Of a stretch of 56,667 bases of DNA, positions 1 to 11,759 are shown in pieces. Each line of letters starts with the position of its first letter. The first letter of the stretch is position 1. The notes below the pieces were generated by a model that was given only the letters and a program-made list of their open reading frames with translations, was not told the origin of the DNA and searched no databases. The translations under genes were made by a program, and so were the position numbers. Origin of the DNA: Cerioporus squamosus (taxonomy: Eukaryota; Basidiomycota; Agaricomycetes; Polyporales; Polyporaceae); contig JABYQS010000210.1 in the NCBI GenBank assembly GCA_022592435.1, forward strand, positions 1-56,667, read 5' to 3'.

Positions 1-3000
1 CCACTAATGACCTATTTACACCTTCACTTCGCTTCATTATCCCGTCCTCGTCGTCCTCGACGTCGTCCTCGCCGCTGCCTCGCTGCCTAGGTGTACGCAC
101 CGATGCACGCACAGGCATGCTCGCCTCGCCAGAGCATGAAACACAAACATGACTCGCGCCCACTAGTGAGCGGGCTGATTCCTCGGCCTCTACCCCCGCT
201 GCTGCCGTAGAGAAGATTCCCCGGTCCCCAACCATCCCCTCGCCTTGTGACCTCGGCGGGAGTCCCGGAATACAAATTGTGCATCGAGGACACGTTCGAC
301 ACATATCAGGCCGAACCTCGACATTGAACAGCCTGGGAGATTGCAGGTGTGTTCATATCTCCTCCTCTCGCTACAAAAGCACCCGCGGCCGTTGCTACTC
401 TAGCCATCGGAATTTGTCGTTGTTCTAGTGCATAACATACCGGCACCGTAGGGTGTTAGTGAAAGGTGCTAACTCCGTACACCTGCGGTGAGTCGCTCGT
501 GTACTTCTCTGAAGCTTGATACCTGAAGGCTGAGGGCAAGCCTGTCTTCATTTGCGCCCGTCTAACCTTGCACTCACTACTAGGTGACTTCAGGTGACAT
601 AAACGACACTTGGCACGTCGCCCTTAGACTCGTCAAGTGCGCACAGCCCCGCGTCTCAGTGTCCCGGCACCCAAACCGCATGTCTCCGCGCGATCGGACG
701 ACCGAATTCATTTGTCATGCCAGAAAGACACGACACAGTCGAACACTACGTTAACCGGTCTCTCGTTGCGCACGGATGCACCGCCCCGTGGCTTTCGCCC
801 ACCGCGGCTCTGCGTCGTCGACAGTGTTGTTCGTCTCCTGCAAATCCGAGGTCGACGATGTCCAAGTCCCTGCTTCATCGGCGGAAGCCTGCCGCCCCGG
901 CGCTCCTCTCGGTCCCATAATACCACGAGCGTTCTTGTCCACTCCGGTGTCCGCGCTTCGATGCCCTCCTCCCACCTGCTCGATATAGCGGAGTCCTTGT
1001 CCGACGGGAGCTGCAACGGAGCTTGCACGGCAGCACCATACCACGCCCGGGAGCCGATCGACTCGAGCTCGTATTCTTACCTGCCCCAAGCAGGACTGCC
1101 ACCATACGCCAGTGCATACTCGCCAGGCTAATGCCAACCTTAGTGAGCTTCTATATATGCACCGACGCCCTTCTCTGCCCTGCGAGTCTACGCAATGCTC
1201 GTTCCCATGCAGGCTCGGAGGCTGCGCGATTGCAGCCACTCCTATTGGTTAGGCGGCGTCGCAATGGACAACGTCGACGGTCGAGCTTCCCATCGAAGGC
1301 ACGCAAGGCTCCTGTGGCACCCGCCGGCGGCGGGGCGCATACATACACGAGCCCGCGTGTTCCTTGCTCTCGCCGCCCTGACGACTTCAGCATGCCGGGA
1401 TGGTCAACAGCATCGTGTCGTGGAAGTGCCGCCCGAAAGGGCTTCCGCATTGCTTCACAGGATGAATTCAGCCGTTCCCCGAGCTCGGCGCGTGCACGCG
1501 CGCTGGCCGTCGCACTAATAACGTTATGCATACATAGCCTGAGCGGGATCCGACCAAGACGACTGTCCCCGAATCCTTCCTCGAGTCCAGTCGATTCCTC
1601 AGCCACTGGCACAACACTCGCGCCGCCGTGACCTGCTAGCCCGCCACCTTCCTGCTTCGCTTAGCCTAGCTGTCAACCTACGCTTCCGGGACCGCCGTAC
1701 ATCGACTTCAATTTCAGTGCCAGTACTTATTTCAGTGCCAGTACCTATTTCAGTGCCAGTACCTATTTCAGTGCCAGTACTTCAACGAGCCTTCTGCCGC
1801 TCTGCGAGTCGAGTCGCCGTACGAGTCGCCGTACGAGGCGCCGCTGTAGCCCCCGTTCTGTCCCGCCCGGAAGAGGAAGGGTTACAACTCCTGGACCCTA
1901 GACCATCCCCCCCGATCTGTGCCCCACCAGACTCCCCTTCCGAGTCCAGGGAGGGCACCTTCCATACGCTGGGGTTCCTTCCATATGCGCATGTACCTGC
2001 TGTCATATGCATTCCAGGTAGTCGTCGGTGGCGACATGTAGTCCTCGAACGGAGAGTCGTTTTCCATTTGCCCAGGGCTAAGGATGGCACAACCGATGCA
2101 GAATCAGCGTCATAAATGCGTCCTGCGTGAGTCCGCAAAGCCTCCGACGTAGAACAGCTGCAGCATCTTGATACGGAGCATTGGTGATAGAATCCGCACT
2201 ATGGATGTCGTGAACTCATGCGATGCGTGAGTCGTCCATTGCATTGCATCCCACATTCCCCATTGACGCCGCTTCAACAGCAGGCTACCGTGTTCCCCGC
2301 GCACGCAGTCGCACGCAGTTGCAGCGTCGATCGTATGGAGCAGCCGAACAAGACCCTCGCTCAGGCACACCGCGGCGCTCGACAGGCTCGGCCACCGCAA
2401 GCAGAATCCGCGATTCCCGGTAAGCATGCTGAACATTTCGGAACGGAGGGCGAGATCGCATCGATCCCACTCCTTCCATGCCTTGTCAGTATAGGCTGCC
2501 GACGGCCACAGCGGCAGCGTTGGAAGCAGCGGGTGCGGGCAAGGTGCGGGACGCACGAAGTGGATTGTTATTGGTGCGTGTGGCGACATAGCTTGGAATG
2601 TTGTAGGTACCGCGGGTACTGAGGACCCTCCATGCACTCCTCTGTCGAGCTGGAGGCCTGCCCAACATGCCGAGACGGTGTGATGCGACGCACCGGACAA
2701 CCCCGCCATGAGCCTTCGATTCGTGACGTTGCGCGCCACAAGATTTTGCCTGCAGGGGGTCCCTGACAAGTGGTACTGGTAGCATCAGGGTGTCGATACA
2801 CGATGACGTTACCTTGCCGGTATGATGTCCTCGCACAACATAGCTCGCACCGGACGTCTTTGAGGGCACGATACACGTCAAACGACGATATTGCGTCCAC
2901 TGGGGTCCACGCGATGTCCAACAGGCTTTCAGGGCAGGCGAGGAGTAGGGCGTATTGGGAAGGCCAAAGTAAGCGAGCGAAGCATATTCCGTATTCGAGC

Positions 3001-3954
3001 TGTACGGCAACCTGTCACGGGGGCGGTGCTTCGAGGAGTAGAGGTGCCATTTCGCGCCCGGAGCTTGCAGACGCAGCGCCGTCTCCATATACCGGTGGGC
3101 AGGCTGCTGCAGCATCTTTGACCGGTGTCCGTGTCCTCGGACTCCACCCGACGCTGAGGACTGGGTTAATGGCTCCGCCATGCTCGTACACTGCCGCGAG
3201 GACGGCAGCACGATGGGCCCCTAACGTTAGCAATGTACCACAGACGGCCTGGAAAGAAGCGTGTCGGGTGGCTTACTCACCTTTACCTAAACATTTGAGA
3301 CGATGCCGAGTTGCTCGGAGCTTGCGATGCTGATTCCCGCATCGAGGAGCTGTAGGGAGAGGGCAACGTCATCCCTGCTGCAGTTCTGCCAGAGATGGAC
3401 CGTGTTGTCAGCGGGCGATGCGTAATGGTTTGGCAGCCGAGGGAACATACCGGTGCGCTAGCGCTGCGGCGACCGCAGTCCCTCCCGAGCTGACCGGCTT
3501 TCATGCATCATGAGGTGGAGGTTGCAACGCTGACCAGTGTCCAGACCAGCATTTTCAGCCTCGCAACAGACAAAAGGACCACGTTCTGATGTTCGTTCAT
3601 TCGGGTGCGAGATATGTATGTTCTGGGCCTGCGAAGGCCTGGTGCGCTCGAAGTCGTCGGGAACAGGATGCGAAGATGGCGCGGAGCGTGCATGAGGAGC
3701 GGACGAGCGCCAGGGTATGCACCGGGCGGGGATTGGCCGCAGGGACACCGCCTGACGTCATGACCTGGGGTATGAGTCGGCAGGCGCCCGTGGACAAGGA
3801 CGACCTTGGGGGCGGAGGAGCGTGCCACTTCTGCCCACCGCCAAACCAAAGAAGACCGTGACGGCCTGCCCGAGCTCGTGCCCGTCGCTCAAGAAGGTAT
3901 ATCACCCCAGACAGCCCCACTCGTTTGTGTCCGTTTTGCCCGTGAGGCGCCACA
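1..3954. other. No supportable gene; GC-rich intergenic or relic sequence
   Basis: Several open frames of 100-240 codons exist on both strands here. They overlap one another, are rich in Arg, Ser and Pro as expected of chance frames in GC-rich DNA, and show no domain I recognise and no coherent intron series. A short tandem repeat lies at 1712-1783. I see no coding signal I would defend. A decayed mobile element cannot be excluded. Confidence 0.5.
1712..1783. repeat. Tandem repeat, 18-base unit, four copies
   Basis: The unit TTTCAGTGCCAGTAC plus three variable bases (TTA, CTA, CTA, TTC) occurs four times head to tail. The 15-base core is identical in all four copies. A shorter direct repeat, GAGTCGCCGTAC, follows at about 1809-1835. 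Neither lies in a recognisable gene. Confidence 0.85.
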
Positions 3955-4603
3955 ATGCCTTTTCATCGCCAACCACCACCATCGCCCGCGTCCTCTTCGC
4001 CCGCCCATCCGCCTCTCCCTCTCGAGCACTCCTCGTCCTCGTCCTCCTCGATACCCTCTCTCACTAGCGAAGAATCTTCGACGTCAACGCCCGACTTCGA
4101 GGCCCTCGCCTCGCCACTGCAGCGGCTGTCGCTTCACGAAAGCTCTCACTCACCAATCAAGACGCGTAAGCCTGACGTGGACGACTCTTCCGCGGCCTTC
4201 CTCCAGGACGACGACCGTGTGATCGAGTTTGGTTCCTCTGAAGACGCTACGCGCGAACATATGCTGGACAGAGAGTTCCGCCAGGAGCGGAGGAACATGG
4301 GTAGGGAGGTCGATCTGAGCAAGGGCAGAGCAGGTAAGCAAGCGTTCCCACACCGTAGTGTCGGCGCTATAGTAGTTGTCTCCGTCGGTGTTCCCCTGAG
4401 AAATGGCGATTGCCCATCGAGCATGGTGATCACGTCAGGAGATACTTTGTAGTCCGACTAGGTAGCGTGGCCTGACCTGACAGCGTCTGATCCGCGCCGA
4501 TGACGGAGATGCAGGATGCATCAGCCGTAGAGACGAAGAGACGGCGAGCAGCTCAGCAACGTCGTCATCGACTGCGCGGAAGAGGACGAGAACGAGGCCC
4601 TAA
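3955..4603 (+). CDS. Hypothetical Ser/Pro-rich protein, two exons
   Basis: I do not recognise this gene. Exon 1 (3955-4333) starts at ATG after a pyrimidine-rich leader and encodes a Ser/Pro-rich N-terminus, a short region containing SPLQRLSL, and an acidic then charged stretch (residues about 75-125). The donor is CAG|GTAAGC. The acceptor GATGCAG at 4512-4514 keeps the frame and gives a 155-residue product ending in a Ser-rich, basic tail (KRTRTRP). An alternative acceptor at 4481-4483 would end the protein six codons later. The product is predicted to be mostly disordered. It sits 340 bases upstream of the Hsp20-domain gene on the same strand; that it forms extra 5' exons of that gene is possible but no clean splice supports it. 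Confidence 0.42.
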
Positions 4604-4940
4604 TGTGTGTGTGCGTTGTGAGGGAGGGAAAGCGCGGCCGATTACCTTTTGGCTTTGACTTTGGGTTCTTATCAGACCCGTTGCCGATTGCTCGTTCGTC
4701 GGGTGACCGGCAGGGGGCCACCGCGCTGAGGCGACGCATCCCAATCATATTTGCCGACGAGAGTTGTCCATGTTGCACTCATCTGATCTCCGTCACTGAT
4801 CCTTTCCCTCGTCGCTTTTCGCAGCCTCCCCTCTCCCTTTCTCCCCTCCATCCGCCCGCCCTGCCCTCCCCCACCGAACCTCCTCGTACTCCCGACGACA
4901 CGCCTCGTTCGACTCGCCTCGGGAGGTTCCTCTGCCATTC
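4604..4940. promoter_or_regulatory. Intergenic, probable promoter and leader of the Hsp20-domain gene
   Basis: This stretch separates two plus-strand genes. Its last 150 bases are strongly pyrimidine-rich (runs of CCT and CTC), as is common just upstream of basidiomycete start codons. No TATA box or heat-shock element array was evident by eye. Confidence 0.35.
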
Positions 4941-6328
4941 ATGCCCTCCCGACATCCATCCTACTCTGCTTCCACCTCTACAGCTCAGACACAGGGCTCC
5001 GCCGGTGTGCATGACTCGGACCCTCCATCCCGACTCTCGTGCCTTGCCTCCAGCTCTGCCTCGGAATCGAGGACGGACATGGCCATGCCGGTATTCGACG
5101 AGCACGTAGGAAGCTCATCCTCGGACAGCAGTACCCCATCAACATCCTCCTCGCCCACGTCGATGGGAAGCGACTCAAAAGCAGCTCGGGGCACGGACTT
5201 CATGGACCTGGCAGACTCTCCGGCACCTAGTATGCACTTTCATTCTTCGCGCGCCGCGCAACACTCCCGCCCACAGTCGCCGAGGATGCCCCCGCCGTCG
5301 TCGAACACCCTTCCACTATTTTCTCGGCCATTCTCTTCACCCGACGCTTCAAGAGCGATCCACTCCCCGCGCCCACTGCGGCCGGCAGGCGTGCCTGATC
5401 GCGGGTCGACGGCGAGCCTGCCGCTGCCAGCAGACACACCATACTACACGCTGCCGTCGTTCCCTGGGGGGCCGATCCCCGAGGACCAGGAGATGCGCTC
5501 CGCCGCCCCGACGCGGCCAAGCTCGAGCCGCCCGTCGGTCGCGCCCAATCAGGCATCGACGTCATCGATACCGTCATCGTCGTCCTGGCAAACGCGGCGG
5601 TCGCCATCGCTCGTGTCCGATCTGGAGCACGACGAGTTCCTGTCGCTCGTTGCGAACCGCATGTTCCACCGTGCGTACTCGTCCAGCGCCCGCTCCCCGG
5701 ACGGCGACTCTGCCATCTCCGACCGCCCGCTCCCTCCGCCCGCGCCCCCCACGGTGCTCACCCCGCCGCCGCCGCTGTCCCCGCTCGGCCAGGACCGGGG
5801 GCCCGTAGCGCCGTACGAGCCGTTTCTGGCGCACGCCCCGCCCCCACAGGACTCGTACATAGCCGTGGACACGAAGCCGGCCGAGTACCGGCTGCTCGTC
5901 CGTCTGCCAGGCTTCAAGCGCGACGCCATGTACGTCCACGCTCCCATCACGTGTCCCCCCGTGCTGATGCTCCGCTCGTTTTCCCGCTAATCAGTACCGT
6001 CTCAACACGCAAGCGGCGCATCCTCCATGTTGTCGCAGACTCGTGGGAGCCTAACGGCGGTGAGTCTCGTTCTTCACGTTGTTTGGCGTGCGCCGCTGAC
6101 GGGTGCATGTCCTATCTGTATTTCGAATCACATCAACAATCGACTCCTCCCTGCGATGCGCGCGCGATGCGGCCCTCCTCCATGTGCCCTTCGCCGTACG
6201 CAGGTCATTTCGAGCAGCGGATCTCCTTCGGGTATGATGCGCTCCTCGCCCAAGTCCGTGCCGAGTTCGACGGCGAACACCTGCAAGTGATCGTCCCAAG
6301 ACGAACGATTCCCGTGACGTACCAGTGA
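4941..6328 (+). CDS. Hsp20/alpha-crystallin-domain protein with long disordered N-terminus
   Basis: Predicted small-heat-shock-type chaperone domain protein of 392 residues. Exons are 4941-5929, 5995-6059 and 6204-6328; phases agree and splice sites are GTACGT/CAG and GTGAGT/CAG. Residues 1-280 are Ser/Pro-rich and low-complexity. The last 95 residues form the alpha-crystallin-like fold: a strand with YRLLVRLPGF, then the spliced ITVSTRKRRILHVVADSW, then RISFGYDALLAQVRAEFDGE and the closing IVPRR strand. The classic C-terminal I-x-I motif of canonical small heat-shock proteins is not obvious; the protein ends VPVTYQ. Conventional small heat-shock proteins are about 150-220 residues, so the N-terminal extension is unusual. 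Partners and stress induction cannot be read from the sequence. A later in-frame ATG at 5079 is an alternative start. Confidence 0.82.
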
Positions 6329-8990
6329 TCCCGCATGGTGAGCGCTTCGGCGCTCGGTCCTGGCTTTCCCTCCAACCCTCTTCTGCCGAGGTTACCGGTC
6401 GCTGGCCCCCCTCCCACGGACAGAGCCTCTCCTCTTAGCCCTTTGCGGTCTGTCCAAATATCGCCGATCCCCAACGTGTGTCGCGGGCGAACGTGTGCTC
6501 AGCACGGACGTCGGCGCGGGACGGCTTCGCCAGGGACCGTCGATGTACACCCAGGGGACGGATGGTCGGATTGACCCAGGACATGGACTCGAGGGTCTCA
6601 TACCCCAGTAATTATCACGTCACGCCCCATATTCCCTATCACGATGAGTATTACCCGCCGCGAGGTGCGGCCTAATGAGTTACACATATCGCACTAACTG
6701 CCACTGCTTGTCCTTGATATCGCATACCACCGCCCACCGTATCCATCTGTTATCACACCCCTCCGCTGTTCTCGACCTTCCTCATCTGCACGACTTGCCC
6801 GCGTACCATTCACGTATCGACCATCGCACATCGCAATCACCCGAGTCATCGACGCACAACCTGAACCCTGCTCTTCGTCTTCCCGCCCGCAACCTCGGGG
6901 GCGATTCGCCAAATCCTCGCATGACGCAACTGACGCCGCGTTCCGCGCTCACTTGCCCTGCCCCTCGCCCGTAGTCACCGCATATCATCGCTCCTTGTAC
7001 GTATTGCCTTGCATCTGCTCTGTACCGCTGTTACCCGAAGGCCTGCATGCCCGGTGACCTGTGTGGTGTGTCGTCGGACCATCCTGCACTCAAGCGACCC
7101 CTCAGTGGATCCAGGACTCCCCCGGAGCGCCGAAGGGATATCGCGGTGGACGGTGATTGCTCTGGGATTGGCGAGCCGCCCTACCGGCTTACGAGGACTT
7201 CCGTGGCGCTTCAAGACGGTTTGCACCCACGAACATCACACATCTGGTCCAGTGATGGCTCACGCAGCTGTGGCCGAGGATAGGGCTCCACTCAGTCGAA
7301 GTGCTTCGCGGAATGTCATGGGGTCGATTCTGCGGTTCTCATAGCCCACGGTGCAAGTTGTCTAGGGAGGTTCGCACTGGACCACCTACGCGGGCACAAG
7401 GATACACCCGGATACCAGGACGCGAGGTATCTACTAGGCCCGTGTTCCTAGGACTACACGGTACTACCAAGACCACACGGCGACTTGGCACCGGCACATA
7501 CACCTCGCTCGACCTCCCATCGCTTTCTTGTTCCCTCGTCGATGGGTGACTTGACACCTCTCCTCCCAACTTGCACAAGTACCACCACATTTCCGTCCAC
7601 TCGTCTCGTCTCTATATCTATCTCTACGCATCCCACCCATCCATACATCCATCATTGTACCATATATCCCCCACGCTGCAGGATAACACCTGCCTAGATT
7701 GTCGAGCTGTCGATACCGTCTCCTTGTCACTTGTTATATTCATGATGTATTTCCCTTCTCTACTACGAGCCCACGCGAACTCGTCCCGTGTCGGTGAGAT
7801 CGCAGCGTATACCTGTACCTTGTTGTTCTAATCCACCCTTCGTAATCGCCACCGTGCTTCTGCGCACGCCCTCTCCCACGACATACATAGCTCACGTATG
7901 GCTGGCTCGGTTTCGCTCGTGCTTTGTAGTCTCAAGTTTCGTTAACATCCGCGCCCTATGCCGCTCTCGGCTGGTGTCGTTAGTTGCTGTCGTTCGCTCC
8001 CGCTTCTTTACTTCAATGTATGTTTGTTTGTTTGTTTGTTTGTTGACATCACGCTGCTGTGTTGCGTCTTCGTCCAGGCTTGTAGATACGTACCTAATGC
8101 CGCATACTTGTGAAGTTATTCTTGTAGACTGGTCGACCTCATCCCGCTGCACCCGCTCAGCCTGCTGGCTCCTCGTTGTCGCCGCTGAGCTTCCTCTACA
8201 TACTGACCCGCCCGTGTACTATGAATCATAGTCAAGGTTTGCCATAATGCTTACGAGACGCCGCAGCTGCAGGAAGACTGCTTCGACGGCGCCGTCGTGA
8301 GTTGGCTTCTGGAGGGCGGCGACACGAACCAGATGCTGGTTCGGTGCAGGTCACACGAGGAAGGCAGTGGGGACGTCGACATGCTCGAGTCGAACAGGTG
8401 CACGGTTTATCACGATGAAAGGTAGCAGTTCGCGTTACGTACGGGTCTGTGATGCGCACGAGGACACCGTTCTGCCGCCATAGTCCGAGTCCGAGTCGCC
8501 GCCTCGGGTTGTCGGAACCTTGGTCCCTTCCCCGCTGCCGCTGCCAGTGCGCCCTAGGAACGACCCTTGTAGCTTCGCGGAGCATAGCTGTCAAGGAACC
8601 GCATAGACTGCGCGATAGGTGCCATACATCATGCGTACTAGGTGGGTTCAGAGTTCGTATTTTGTAACTTCTGTGACGATGCAACACTGGGATTGGCTAT
8701 GGGGAGCGTCTTGAACTGTGATCTGAACAGGATTGGTCACCCAAGTACCGGGAGGCCGGTCACGACATGCAGCAGAGCTACTCTCGGACGTCAAGCTTCA
8801 AGTTCCAGCCGCTCAGCAATATTGCCGCGTGTCTGGAAGCATGAGCACAGCCAATTAACACATATTGCTTCCACGAACCGATCGAACCGTGGATGGGAAG
8901 GAGTCGCGGGGTCACCGGCGGGGCGTGTAGTGTGGCCAATTGTCGCGCGAGGACGGGAGGACGTGCCGCACGCCTACGCCTCGAGGCCTG
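6329..8990. other. Intergenic, no supportable gene
   Basis: About 2.7 kb between the Hsp20-domain gene and the 3' end of AFG1. Short frames occur on both strands but none shows a conserved domain or plausible exon chain. A TGTT microsatellite lies at 8021-8044. The first few hundred bases probably hold the 3' UTR of the Hsp20-domain gene. Confidence 0.5.
8021..8044. repeat. (TGTT)6 microsatellite
   Basis: Six perfect TGTT units in a gene-free stretch. Simple slippage repeat. Confidence 0.9.
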
Positions 8991-11461
8991 CTAGCGGCGC
9001 AAACTTGCACCGTCGCTGCCGCCAGTGCGCTTCTTGCTGCTAGAGTCCGGAGGAACCGTGTCATTGACACCTGCGGATTGCGTGGTGCCATCGAAGTGCC
9101 GACTCGTAGCCGGAGAGGGCCGCGGGAAAGGGGAGGGAGACTCGGATGGCGACTCGGATGGTCTGCGACTAGAGGTAGGGTTAGGTTTCGAGGAGGGATC
9201 GGCGTGTATGGATGCACCGCGCCCCCAGTCTCGCGCTCGTTCACCCCAGTCCTCGCGCACGCCCCAAATATGGTCTGCGCTCAGGCGGGGAGCGGGAGGA
9301 CGATCTGCAGGGAAGGTGGAGGTGCGATCCAGGGAGGCTTCTTCGGCGAAATCGGTCGAATCTGACGAGTGAGGTCGTGTCGGGCCGGTAGTAGCACAGC
9401 CAGTACGTTGCGGCGGGGCAGAACCCGATGTAGACGTTTCCCATTTGCGTGCATCGGTAGGCAGCGGAGCCCACTGCTCATCCCTGGCGTAACTTTCACT
9501 TGTCATCTCGAGGAGGCGGGAGAGTGCGCGCTTGAATGCGAATTGCTCGTCCTTGCCTATCGCAGACGTGCGTGAGACAGAAGGCCGACGACAGATTCAT
9601 GAAACACGAACCTGAGAAGATAGACAGCGTGTCTAAAGCGAGCCTCTGCGTCGGCACACGTTCTTGTGCCATGTTTGGCGCGTCGTATGACGAGACGTTC
9701 GGCCGGTACACGTCCTGGGTCTCAGCGACAGCTTCTGCCATCATCACGTCCACATCTTCGCGAGGTCCGCCAGCAGCAGCTGCAGAGATGCTTGGGGCAT
9801 CTGGGAAGAATAGTTGTTCAGGCTCTGCTTCGGCGAGGCAGATGATTCGGCAGCGAGCTTCGTAGAGCGCGTCGATGAGCGAGATGAAGCGGCGAGCTTG
9901 GTTCTTCGCTGATAGCCTTAGCACAGGGATGGATGTGATGATAAATGTGTGGTATCGCGATGCCAAGGTGATGTAGTCTGCTGGACCAAGAGACTGCATT
10001 TTGTTATTAGCGCAGGCTGAGCTGTACTGAGACAAGATGGATCACGAACCTCGTCGCACAGCTGCGCAAAAGTGAACTCGCATGTCCCGTTGGCAGACCA
10101 CGGCACGCGAATGGCACGTCCGAAGACCACGATATCTGCAGGATCGCTATTCAGTGCCTCTGTCACTCTTGACGCCCCGATTCGAAGGGGCGGATATGGA
10201 AATCCTAACTTACCGTCGGAACTACTCTGTGCCCCGCGCTTGATCTCTGCCAGGGTGGCTTCGAACTCCTGTCGACGTGCGAAACTGTACCAGCTTCTCT
10301 TCCCTCCGCTGCCTCTCACGGCACGCCAGTCACGTTCAGAATGCATGAGGATCACCGGGCACCGTGCCTTCAGCGCCTCGACGAATGGTTCTAACCGTTC
10401 CCGCTGGACGCCGTTTTTGTAGAGGTCGTCGGGGACTTTGTTCGAGCTGCCCACGATAATGCCACCCATGCGCCAAAACCAGGAGAGCACATCGGCAAGA
10501 AGGGTCGCGCTTGACACGTCGAGCAGCTGAATCTCGTCAAAGACGAGCAGCCAGTGCCGGAGAATGAGTCTTTGCGCGACAACATACGCGATACTAGGTT
10601 CCACCGGTGAGCGCGTGAGCGAGAAGGAGGACGCGTGAGGCGTGCGTCTCCAGCGAATGGGCAGCGAGCCGGACTTGAGAAGCTGCCTCCATTGCTCACG
10701 GATAACCTTGTTCCACGACTTCTGTCCCGAATCGTCGACGGTGTCTTGCGCGGGCGCACTGGAAGCATGCATGGCCGCCATCCTGCGGCGCGTCTCTTCC
10801 CACACGGCCCGGTATATTTCGAGCACTAGCTCGTTGTAGTGCTTGCGCGCCTTGTACGGGGTAGGGAGGGTGGAGAACCAGAGGTCGATCAGGAAACTCT
10901 TGCCAGAGCCGGGCGGTCCGGTTACCAGGAGGCCCTAAGGTACAGACAGACATGAATAAGCCCGTGGTTGGCAGCGTGGGTGGACAGACCTTCGGCGTGG
11001 TTAGTGCTTCGATCTCCTCCGCGTGCGTCCGGACTCGCACCAGGCCCCTGATGGTCTCGGACTGTGACACAACAGGATCGTCGGAGTCCGCGGACCACCA
11101 TGGCGTCGAGTCTCCAGTGCTGCTTGAAGAGGTCACCGTATGGGTCGCGTTCAAATGTCTCGCCTGAACGGCAGGAGGAGCATAGCCTTCTATCTCCCGG
11201 TGAAGTTTCCTAAGCTTCGTACGGTTAGACAGGGCGACGCGGACTCTATACATCAGCCAGCTGGGGACGCACCTGCATTACGACACGTATCTGTTCTTCA
11301 TCCTCTTTGATACGACCAAGTGCAAACAGTCCACGATAACGCTCTAGCAAGTCAACGTTGGCAGGAAGGTTTGTGCTGTAGCCATGCAAACCCAGTGTCG
11401 AAGTTGACCCAGATACCACCCTCCGGCGCCATGAGGCGAAGAGAGGATATACATACTGCAT
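8991..11461 (-). CDS. AFG1: AFG1/LACE1-family mitochondrial AAA ATPase
   Basis: P-loop ATPase of the AFG1/ZapE family; characterised members act in mitochondria in turnover or quality control of respiratory-chain proteins. Five exons on the minus strand: 11461-11273, 11214-10990, 10934-10050, 9993-9612 and 9556-8991; lengths sum to 749 codons. The chosen start gives an Arg-rich, acid-free leader (YPLFASWRRRVVSGS) typical of a mitochondrial presequence. Then come EEQIRVVMQ joined to LRKLHREIEGYAPP, Walker A GPPGSGKS (residues 144-151), Walker B VFDEIQ (about 269-274), the sensor-like GSSNKVPDDLYKNG, and the family-typical FGRAIRVP, ANQARRF-like and EQFAFKRALSRLLEM segments. About 150 Ser/Pro-rich residues follow the conserved core and look lineage-specific. 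Exon 3 contains an in-frame 48-base stretch (about 10213 down to 10166) bounded by GTAAGT that could be a retained intron. Confidence 0.93.
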
Positions 11462-11759
11462 ATCCGCTTGATAATTTTACCGGCTCTTAATGGCTTCTAG
11501 GATCCTAGCACTGAGCATGTTCGCAACTGCCTGATGGTTAGCACACAAAATGGGGAAGCTACTTGGAGCTCGAGTGGTTGTGGAGGCACCGTGAGAATAT
11601 GGGTACCGCCACACTAACCAAATTGGGACTGATTGGCGCGTGAGCCACGTGACTGACACCCGTAGCTCGGGCTGCAGGAGCGTGCCAGTTGCGCACCACC
11701 GTCTGCAACGACTTACTACCCCTCCCCTTCCACTCCTTCGTAAACTATTCTGCTGCGAC
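11462..11759. promoter_or_regulatory. Divergent AFG1/SEY1 intergenic promoter region
   Basis: The 298 bases between the AFG1 start at 11461 (minus) and the SEY1 start at 11760 (plus) must contain both promoters and leaders. The SEY1-proximal end is pyrimidine-rich (CCCCTCCCCTTCCACTCC), a usual fungal leader feature. No canonical TATA box was seen. Co-regulation is inference only. Confidence 0.55.

Noticed and set aside
637..3211. Long open frames on both strands (up to 241 codons) in the first 3.2 kb
   Set aside because: They overlap in several frames, are Arg/Ser/Pro-rich, and have no domain or splice support; chance frames in GC-rich DNA are the simpler explanation.
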